Of a stretch of DNA of 64,000 nt, positions 51,284-58,683 are shown one piece after another. Numbering within the stretch: the first letter of the stretch is position 1; every line of letters starts with the position of its first letter. The notes below the pieces were generated by a model, which had not been told where the DNA came from, ran no database searches, and saw nothing but the letters and a program-made list of their open reading frames with translations. A program made the translations under genes and the position numbers. The stretch is from Actinomycetales bacterium SN12. Lineage in GTDB: Bacteria > Actinomycetota > Actinomycetes > Actinomycetales > Microbacteriaceae. Location of the stretch: the NCBI GenBank assembly GCA_002837415.1, contig PJCV01000004.1, positions 62,001 to 126,000 of the forward strand. The letters run 5' to 3'.

Positions 51284-53422
51284 ATGAGTCTTCAGGATGT
51301 TCGTGAACGCTTCTTCTCACGATTCCCTGCAGCGCGTTGGGTTGATCGCGCACTTCGAGGCGCGACCAACCCTACGCCGATGTTCTTCCTCGCACCCGTC
51401 CGGGACGATCCAGATCTGCGGGAGGCCGGGCTGGCGCTGGCGCGGCTAGGCTCGGATCTCGAACGACGGTTCAGTATCAATGGTGAAGTTGCCTGGTACT
51501 TCACGCCCTGGGTCGATTTTCAGCGTCGTAGCTTCAACGCAATCACCCTGCGTACTCATGATTTACTGAAGTCGCTCCAAGTTGAGAATGGTGGGCTGGA
51601 GAGATTTACCGCGTCTCGGCGAGTTGTCATGTTGGTTTCCCCAGACCCCGACATAAGGCGGAAGCTCGACGAATGGCAACGTGATTCACGGCGTGAATTG
51701 ATCGTAGTTCCAATCGACGCCGCCGGGTCGGACGAAGCGCGAATCAAAGCGGCGATAGTTCGCGAATTGCGTGACAGGTTGGGGGCTCGGGACCTATATC
51801 GAACACAGAATCCTGTTGAAGGCGACGACTTCTTCGGTCGATCGAGTCTGCTGAGGAGCATGACGGCTGCGTTGGAGGGGGACCAAAATATTGCGGTGCT
51901 AGGCTTGCGGCGGTCCGGAAAGACTTCAGTACTTCGTGAGTTGCGCCGCCAGGTCATCAGTCGCCGAATCGTGATGACGATCTCTGACTTCCAGATGCTG
52001 GATGCGTCTTCCATCGGAGAGCTCCCCGCTTCAATCGCGTCCGCTCTCAATGAAGACCTGAAGCGTGCGCGCGAATTGGGGCTGGACGTGTGGAGTGGGA
52101 CTGAATCTCAGCGAGAAACTCGCGGCATGACACTCACAGGGCTATCCGACCGAATCAAACAAGTGGCGGCCCGCAACCCAAACTTGCGCTTTGTCATTGC
52201 TGTTGACGAAGTCGAAAGCGCTGCCGCTATTGCGAAACACAACCCGCAGGCCGTCCGCAGTCTGTTGGGTGCACTTCGATCCGCTGCGCAATCACGTGAC
52301 AATGTGTCTCTGATGTTTAGTGGTGTGGCAAATAGAATGTTTCGTCGAAGCTCTCTGGACGCGGAGAACATGGTTGACAATCCCATGTTTGGCCAGGTTT
52401 CGAGCGTCCATCTAACCTCTTTCGATGAGGGCGAAACCGCCATGCTCATTCGCGATCTCGGCACCATTATGCTTTTGCAGTGGGAGCGTGCTGCAATAGA
52501 GGAGGTTCATCGACTGACCGGTGGATATCCATACTTCGTTCGCGATTTCGCTGCAAATATTGCATCCCACGCACGCGCCAGGCTTCCAATCGGGCATGAC
52601 GCGGACTCCGATACTGTGCCCGTGTCGATCGCTGACGTTGAAGCTGTCTGGGATGAATGGTCGAAGAGCGCGAGCGAAACCTGGCGCGGAATTAGCTCGG
52701 CGCTCCGTGGTCACTACCCTGAGGCGGCGGATCTGCTTGATCAAGGGTTGAGTGAGAGTGAGGTAAACGAATGGGTTGCGGGTGATTCTGAAGCCGGGCA
52801 AGCTGCAGATGACCTCGCTGCTCTGGGGCTCTTCGAGCGCAGTGGGAATCAAATATTCCACTCGTCGACGCTGATTGCTCTTAATTCTCTAGGAGTTGCG
52901 AACCATCGGGATGACCGGCTCGTCTCGAACGATGTATCCGCGACCGAGGAGATAACAGCGCTTCTGACGGCCGGGGAGTCCCACACGGTCGAGTTCAAAG
53001 AAACTAGTCGGATCGATGTGAAGAGTGGTGCCAAGGAGAAGTACATCGAGGACGCGATCGTTAAGACGATCGCTGGGTTCATGAATTCTGACGGTGGTGA
53101 CCTTCTTATCGGTGTCGCTGACTCGGGGGCCACGCCTGGTCTTCAGCGGGATCTCGCGTTGTTTGAAGGTAGCGTCGATCGTTATGAACGATGGCTCACT
53201 TCGGATCTCCTTGGCAAGAGAATTGATGCACAACTGGTGGCCGACCTGGTTCGAGTGGCATTTGCTCAATTCCGCGGGAAGGTCTTGGTGCGCGTAACTG
53301 TTGGTTCGAGTCGGTCCGCGGCCTGGGTCGACAATGTGAAGTTGTATCGGCGGATGGGAAATCAGACGGTGGCAGTGGAGGGTGGCCGTGAGATTGCAGC
53401 CTTTATATCCCAGCGAGTTTGA
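51284..53422 (+). CDS. AAA ATPase fused to a Schlafen AlbA_2 domain (probable anti-phage protein)
   Basis: The 712-aa protein has three parts. Residues 1-165 are an unrecognised alpha-beta domain (PMFFLAPVRDDPDLREAG, RRVVMLVSPD, LIVVPID). Residues 175-540 are an AAA/STAND-like ATPase with Walker A GLRRSGKTS (207-215), Walker B FVIAVDEVE (303-311), and LTGGYPYFVRDF (411-422). Residues 555-712 are an AlbA_2 domain with VEFKET (569-574), GFMNSDGGDLLIGVADSG (598-615) and YRRMGNQT. ATG 51284 follows GAGGGG. AlbA_2/Schlafen units cleave RNA or act as regulators, and ATPase fusions are typical of abortive-infection systems. Its base composition differs from the host. Confidence 0.82.
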   Translation: MSLQDVRERFFSRFPAARWVDRALRGATNPTPMFFLAPVRDDPDLREAGLALARLGSDLERRFSINGEVAWYFTPWVDFQRRSFNAITLRTHDLLKSLQVENGGLERFTASRRVVMLVSPDPDIRRKLDEWQRDSRRELIVVPIDAAGSDEARIKAAIVRELRDRLGARDLYRTQNPVEGDDFFGRSSLLRSMTAALEGDQNIAVLGLRRSGKTSVLRELRRQVISRRIVMTISDFQMLDASSIGELPASIASALNEDLKRARELGLDVWSGTESQRETRGMTLTGLSDRIKQVAARNPNLRFVIAVDEVESAAAIAKHNPQAVRSLLGALRSAAQSRDNVSLMFSGVANRMFRRSSLDAENMVDNPMFGQVSSVHLTSFDEGETAMLIRDLGTIMLLQWERAAIEEVHRLTGGYPYFVRDFAANIASHARARLPIGHDADSDTVPVSIADVEAVWDEWSKSASETWRGISSALRGHYPEAADLLDQGLSESEVNEWVAGDSEAGQAADDLAALGLFERSGNQIFHSSTLIALNSLGVANHRDDRLVSNDVSATEEITALLTAGESHTVEFKETSRIDVKSGAKEKYIEDAIVKTIAGFMNSDGGDLLIGVADSGATPGLQRDLALFEGSVDRYERWLTSDLLGKRIDAQLVADLVRVAFAQFRGKVLVRVTVGSSRSAAWVDNVKLYRRMGNQTVAVEGGREIAAFISQRV

Positions 53423-53544
53423 TTATTCGACGCTTCTTCCGGGTGATCGAGAGTGCGTCATGCTGAGTCGACTAAGGGCTTCTTGGTAGAGCGGTGCTTT
53501 CGTGATCGCTTACTTCCTCCTACCCGGAGACGCCCCACGTTCCG

Positions 53545-53829
53545 GTGCTTGTTCGCTTCATATATGAACGGCCGCCGTGGCTCGCCGATCTGTTTCCGCC
53601 CGAACGCGACGCTCGTTCGTTCCTGTGCGCGGCGGCGTCGGGCGAACTAGCGCGCTCCGGGACCGTGACTGGGTGGCCCTTCAGCTTCGGGGAGGGGTAT
53701 GTCTTTCGGGAGGCACCGAGGATAGCCCGACGCTGCGGCGACAAGCGCGTCGTCACTGCGATCCGCCAACTCTATGCGGATGATTGGGCATGGGAGATCG
53801 ACACAAGGTACCCGTCGTCGTCTATCTAG
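53545..53829 (+). CDS. Small hypothetical protein upstream of the PIN-like gene
   Basis: This 94-aa frame (GTG start, MLVRFIYERPPWLADLFPPER...) has no recognised domain. The frame is open about 39 bp further upstream without a start, so it may be truncated or begin elsewhere. It overlaps the PIN-like gene by about 40 bp in another frame. The order small gene then PIN gene is like a toxin-antitoxin pair, but there is no sequence support for an antitoxin. Confidence 0.45.
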   Translation: MLVRFIYERPPWLADLFPPERDARSFLCAAASGELARSGTVTGWPFSFGEGYVFREAPRIARRCGDKRVVTAIRQLYADDWAWEIDTRYPSSSI

Positions 53830-54840
53830 ACATGAACGTATGGGTGTCGATGGCGCGAGGCAGTTCTCAGGGCGACAAGAGGTGGATATCAGCCCGGTCC
53901 GTCCGCCCTGGAGCAGGCCGTCTCGCGCGGACAAGCCGTGATTCCTCTCGCTGTCGCGCACTATCTGGAACTCTGGCATCGACGCGATCAGCGGTCGCGG
54001 GAGCAGGTCGGTGCCCTGATGCGAGACATGACGGGATACGCGACGATCCCGTCTCCATATCTTGTGCGCCGTAGAGAGGTGCGCTCGCTGGTGGCGCAAC
54101 TCACGGCCGTGCCAAGTTCGTTGCCTTCGATCAGCGACTTGCTTGGATATGGCGCGGCTCACGCGTTCGGCTCTCCGCATGGTCGGTTCCGCTTCGTGGA
54201 GTCGCTAGCGTCGCCAGACAGCACCGTGAGCGAGGGGCCTTCAGTCGCGCCGCCCGAAAACTGGGAGGCGCTGGAGCGAAGCGGGCCAGCCTGGGAGTGG
54301 CTCCAGCTCGTGGGGACGCCAGCCATCCTCGAAAGCGAGGGAGTAGAGCGAACCCCCGAGCACCGATACGGGACACAGCACATGCAGAGCGAGCTAAGAG
54401 TCCGCGAGAGCATCATCCGTGAACGTGCCACCCCTGCACAGCTGTGCGACTTTCTCGTCGCCGACGAACTCAAGTCCTTGACGGACGAGATCAACGAGAT
54501 CGCGGCGGAACTGGATGTCGACCCCAACCTGTTCTTCTCCTCGGGCCTCCTCGGCAGGACGGGGCCCGAGTCGGTGCATGCCTTTATCACGGCATTGCCG
54601 TCTGCGTTCGCGTGGGCGACACTCCGCTACCGGAAGCACCGCGACCTAACTCATCCTTGGGAGCAACATGACTGGACGGACGCTTCGGCCCTCTCTGTAG
54701 CCGTTCCGTACTGTGACGTGGTGATCACCGAACGCCGCTGGGCGCACATGATCGAGGCGACCGGCCTCGCGAAGCGACACGGGACGAGAGCCGGTCACGG
54801 GATCGCTGCACTTGAAACCCTGCTCCTCACGCTCACGTAG
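53790..54840 (+). pseudogene. PIN-like domain protein gene, apparently frameshifted
   Basis: The first frame starts at ATG 53790 and encodes MGDRHKVPVVVYLDMNVWVSMARG; the Asp of YLDMNVW is the first catalytic residue of a PIN ribonuclease fold. Continuity with the family then moves to the next frame (from about 53880: SALEQAVSRGQAVIPLAVAHYLELWHRRD), which stays open to 54840. The shift lies near 53855-53885. The second part has YCDVVITERRWAHM near its end, fitting the last acidic residue of PIN folds. It may be a true pseudogene, a sequencing error, or a programmed shift. Without the shift the protein would be about 345 aa. Confidence 0.6.
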
Positions 54841-55336
54841 TAGCTTCTCTGACCTAGTGCCGCCCGACTGTGCTTCGCACCCGAACCTACCGTGGAGCCG
54901 TGCACGAATCGTGGGCACCAGGTGAGGCCATCCGCAAGGCCACGTCGAGGAACACGGCCGCGATGCCACTGCGGGGTTGGCCGTACACAAGGCTGGTTCG
55001 TACTGCTCTTCTGGGGGCAGGAGCTCCCGCCGGCGGGCACGGCGAGCATCGCGGAGCGAGTGCGTGAGCGTCGCTCATCGGTCAGCCCCTGATAATCGGG
55101 AGGTTGCAGCAAAGGGTCTGTGGTCGGCCGCATGCGTGCCAGCGAACATAAATCTTGCCCGACTCGGCGCGCCGACGCGGGACCGACTCGCTATGTCGGC
55201 GGCTCCTTCTATTGTTGTTGTTGGGAACCCCAGTGGTGTCAGCGGTGAGCCGCGCCCTCCTGCTGTGTGACTTTGCGCCACTCAGCCGGACACAGAACTG
55301 AACTAGATCTTGGAATCTGAAGGAGAACGCCAACCC
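54841..55336 (+). other. 496-bp gap ahead of the restriction-like operon
   Basis: I see no convincing gene. Short frames on both strands have no recognisable features. Two overlapping frames near 54990-55090 read like a frameshifted remnant (QGWFVLLFWGQELPP), but this is weak. A TTGTTGTTGTT run lies at about 55212-55222. The promoter of the downstream operon should be here. Confidence 0.35.
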
Positions 55337-56743
55337 ATGGCAGCCCAGCCTCCCACCTTCCGATTCATCGACCTGTTTGCTGGGCTCGGTGGGTTTCACG
55401 TGGCGCTCCGGGGGCTCGACGGCGAGGGCGTGTTCGCTGCAGAGTGGGAGTCGGGACTGAATGCGCTCTACAAGACCAACTTCGGTATCGCGCCGTGGTC
55501 GGATGTGAACGAGCTGGACACGGATGAGGTGATCGCCGAGCACGTGCCCGACCATGACGTTCTCACCGCAGGTTTCCCCTGCCAGCCGTTCTCCAAGTCA
55601 GGTAAACAGCAGGGCTTCGAGCACACTCTGCAGGGTCATTTGTTCTTCAAGGTGCACGATATCCTGCGCGTGAAGAGACCCGGTCGCTTCATTCTTGAGA
55701 ACGTCCCGAATATCCTCAGCCACGATGGTGGCGAGACGAAGGCGACCATCGTCAAGATGCTTGTCAATCTTGGATATGAGGTCGACATCCGGCGGTTGTC
55801 ACCGCACCAGTTCGGCATTCCGCAGGTGCGCGAGCGGGCGTACTTTGTCGGAGCCCTGGTCTCCGAGGGCGGGCTTGCTGGGTTCCAGTGGCCGGACGAA
55901 AGCATGGAAGTGACCACCATTGCCACCGCTCTTGACCCCCAGGCGCCGCCCGTTCGTGAGGTGCCCGAGAAGACACGGGACGCGATCGACATGTGGCGGG
56001 ACTTCTTGCTTCGTGCGCCGAAGGACATCAAGCTCCCATCCTTCCCCATCTGGTCGATGGAGTTCCGCGCGAGTTACCCCTACGAGGAGATGACACCTCC
56101 TCGGGCATGGTCCCAGCGGCGACCGGGAAAGCTCGATGATTTCACGGGATCGTTCGGATTCCCGCTGGACGGACTGAGCACCGCCGGGCAGAAGCTGCTG
56201 ATACCAAGCCACTCCCGGCGCGACGGGGACATCGAGTTCCCTGGCTGGAAGCGGGCCTTCATCCGACAGAATCGTGCCTTCTACTCGGACAACCGCAAAT
56301 GGATCGACCCGTGGCTTGATGCGTGGCGACCGTGGGAGTTCCCGTCCAGCTTTCAGAAGTTCGAATGGAACGCGCAGGGCGGCGTGCGTGAGATCGACGA
56401 GTACGTCATACAGGTTCGGGCCTCCGGCGTCCGTGTGAAGCGGCCGACGACCGCGCCGGCTCTGATCGCGATGACCCAGACGCAAGTGCCAATCCTAGGA
56501 GCGAAGATCTCAGGCACCGGCGCCCGGCGCTACATGACCCCGGCAGAATGCGCGAGATTGCAGAGCCTTGGCGGCATCACCCTTCCTACAAGCGATGTCG
56601 CTGCATACAAGGCGCTCGGCAACGCCGTCAACGCAAAGGTCGTCCGTAAAATCGCGGAGCCGCTCCTCAGGGCTCTGACATCGCGCGAGATGGCATCGGA
56701 CATTGCAAAGCCCGGAATCACCGTCGCTGGTGAGGCTGCCTAA
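55337..56743 (+). CDS. DNA (cytosine-5) methyltransferase
   Basis: This 468-aa m5C methyltransferase should protect host DNA. Motif I is FIDLFAGLGGFH (10-21). The catalytic Cys82 is in GFPCQPFSKSG (motif IV). ENV follows at 121-123 (VI), QVRER at 163-167 (VIII), and GNAVNAKV near 428 (X). The target-recognition region lies between about 250 and 380. ATG 55337 has GAAGGAG about 11 nt upstream; a TTG at 55310 is unlikely. It is the first gene of a four-gene operon with only 38 bp to the next gene. The recognition sequence cannot be predicted. Confidence 0.92.
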   Translation: MAAQPPTFRFIDLFAGLGGFHVALRGLDGEGVFAAEWESGLNALYKTNFGIAPWSDVNELDTDEVIAEHVPDHDVLTAGFPCQPFSKSGKQQGFEHTLQGHLFFKVHDILRVKRPGRFILENVPNILSHDGGETKATIVKMLVNLGYEVDIRRLSPHQFGIPQVRERAYFVGALVSEGGLAGFQWPDESMEVTTIATALDPQAPPVREVPEKTRDAIDMWRDFLLRAPKDIKLPSFPIWSMEFRASYPYEEMTPPRAWSQRRPGKLDDFTGSFGFPLDGLSTAGQKLLIPSHSRRDGDIEFPGWKRAFIRQNRAFYSDNRKWIDPWLDAWRPWEFPSSFQKFEWNAQGGVREIDEYVIQVRASGVRVKRPTTAPALIAMTQTQVPILGAKISGTGARRYMTPAECARLQSLGGITLPTSDVAAYKALGNAVNAKVVRKIAEPLLRALTSREMASDIAKPGITVAGEAA

Positions 56744-56781
56744 CCGCCGTTCCAGACCGCATTGAGAAAGAAGTGCCACGA

Positions 56782-58674
56782 ATGAGTTCGAACGTCGCAG
56801 AGGCCGCTGATGACAGCCCCGAAGAGGGCCCGCGCGTGCAGGCCCAGGATCGCATCGCGGAAGCACTTGCTGAACTGTCGGACGTTACCGACCCCCCGGA
56901 AGGAGTGCAGGCTTGCGCCAGCTACTCCTCTGCTGATGTGGACTTCGAATCCGATGCCTGGGTATCGCGTCTGGGTGACGTACAAGGGTGGCTTCACTTC
57001 GATGACGATCTTTCCGATGCCGACCTCGCGGCTTTCGTCCTCAGCCTTTCAGCCAACTTGAATTTTGTTCCGGCGGCTCAAGGGGCCGAGGAGACCGGTG
57101 GGGCAACGCGGCTGACCACTGAGGCGCTGGAGCGCCTCGCGGAGCGAGCAGAGGCAGCGATCCGACTCAAGGACGAGTTCATGGCAGAACTCAACTCCGA
57201 CGGTGCTACTCAATCGTCTGCTACCGCCTCCTGGGCGGACCGCTGGGAAGCCGAAGCGGGGGACGAGGAAGCCATTTCCCCAGAGCCCGTCACCGCCAAG
57301 GCCGACGTGTGGCACATCTTCCAACTGACAAAAAAGAAGCTAAACCTCACGCCTTCCTACCAGCGAGGAGACGTGTGGCGCACGGGGGACCGACAGAAGC
57401 TGATCGAGTCAATCCTCCGGGGGATTCCTTTGCCTTCGATCATCTTGCTGCGCAAGGGCGGCGCTGCTCCCGATGATGTCGTGGACGGCAAGCAGCGCCT
57501 GACCGCGATTCTGCGCTTTGTGGGCAAGCATCCGGAAGCGCTCGCGAGGGTCTTTGAGGCTGACAAGGCGAAGCCTGAGGCTGGGTTTCGTGACAAGTTC
57601 GAGAACGATTACCCCAAGTTCCGGTTGGCCTGGAAGGCGTACATGGGCGAACCGCTCACGGCAAGACTCGAGGACGACTACTACTTCCCATTTCGGCTCC
57701 GAAACGATAAGAACGGGGTTCTCGTCGGTAAAGACCTGGAGCCTTTACGCGGGAAGTACTACACCCAGATAAAGGGACACACCATTGACGTCGCGGACCA
57801 GGAGGTGACGGTCGAGGAACTCTTCGAAGGGGCCCCCGACTACAAGGTTCCCGTTATCGAGTACACGAAGGCGAATCAACGGCAGATTCACGAGGTCTTC
57901 AACCTCTATAACAAACAAGGTATGCACCTGAACGCCGAGGAGATCCGCAACGCGGTGTTCCATGATGTCGAGTTCACGCGCGCAATCCTCGTCGCGGCTG
58001 GTGATGCCAGTGGCCGTGCCAACATCGCAGAGATCGCCCCGTCGCTCCTCGACGTTCCGGACGTCGGTGAGCTAGGAAAGACTCTGGCAGATTACGGGTT
58101 CGGTGAGGCTCGCTACCGACGAACAAAGGTGCTCGGATGGATCATGGCAACGCTCGTTAATGATACGAGAGGTAAGCTTCTTCCCTCCACCGCGCGCCAC
58201 ATTGACGACCTTCTCAAGCGCGTGCAAGACGACGGCTCACATGCATTGCGTGCCTCCTCTCGACTCTCCGACCTTTTCGAACTAGTGACGACGGCTGCCA
58301 GTTTGCACGCGGCTTACGACGAACTCTGGCCGGACAAGTTTCGCGGCGACGGGAAAAGCAGCCGATGGCAGGACTTGCAGTTGGTCGGGTCGCTCGTCGG
58401 CGTCGCAATTGCCACCGCCGGTGCGCCAGAGGATATAGAGGAGCGTCTGGAGGCCAACGCCACGACAATCCGCCAGGCGGCGCTGAATGACTGGACGCGT
58501 CCCGAGAAGACTCAGACCCGCACACAGTGGGACTTCATCGCTCGCATCGCCGCTGGCGTTGTCGAGAAGCTCGGGATAGACATTGAAATGGCCTCCGAAG
58601 CGATCCGTGCTCGTTTCGGGTCATCAGGCGTCGAGTCATTGCTCGCATCGCGTATCCCACCGAAGGGTGCGTGA
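56782..58674 (+). CDS. DUF262 domain protein in the restriction-like operon
   Basis: The 630-aa protein has an acidic N-terminal extension of about 170 residues with no recognised fold. The DUF262 (ParB/GmrSD-like) domain follows: PSYQRGDVWRTGDRQKLIESILRGIPLPSIIL (about 192-222) and the nucleotide-site motif DGKQRL (236-241). The C-terminal 350 residues are helical. There is no HNH motif, so unlike GmrSD it may lack its own nuclease and use those of its neighbours. ATG 56782 or GTG 56773 are both possible. It ends 9 bp before the Z1 gene. Confidence 0.85.
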   Translation: MSSNVAEAADDSPEEGPRVQAQDRIAEALAELSDVTDPPEGVQACASYSSADVDFESDAWVSRLGDVQGWLHFDDDLSDADLAAFVLSLSANLNFVPAAQGAEETGGATRLTTEALERLAERAEAAIRLKDEFMAELNSDGATQSSATASWADRWEAEAGDEEAISPEPVTAKADVWHIFQLTKKKLNLTPSYQRGDVWRTGDRQKLIESILRGIPLPSIILLRKGGAAPDDVVDGKQRLTAILRFVGKHPEALARVFEADKAKPEAGFRDKFENDYPKFRLAWKAYMGEPLTARLEDDYYFPFRLRNDKNGVLVGKDLEPLRGKYYTQIKGHTIDVADQEVTVEELFEGAPDYKVPVIEYTKANQRQIHEVFNLYNKQGMHLNAEEIRNAVFHDVEFTRAILVAAGDASGRANIAEIAPSLLDVPDVGELGKTLADYGFGEARYRRTKVLGWIMATLVNDTRGKLLPSTARHIDDLLKRVQDDGSHALRASSRLSDLFELVTTAASLHAAYDELWPDKFRGDGKSSRWQDLQLVGSLVGVAIATAGAPEDIEERLEANATTIRQAALNDWTRPEKTQTRTQWDFIARIAAGVVEKLGIDIEMASEAIRARFGSSGVESLLASRIPPKGA

Positions 58675-58683
58675 TCGGTCAAC

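Noticed and set aside
53280..53320. tRNA-like GGTTCGAGTC
   Set aside because: It is inside the AlbA_2 coding region and no cloverleaf can be built around it.
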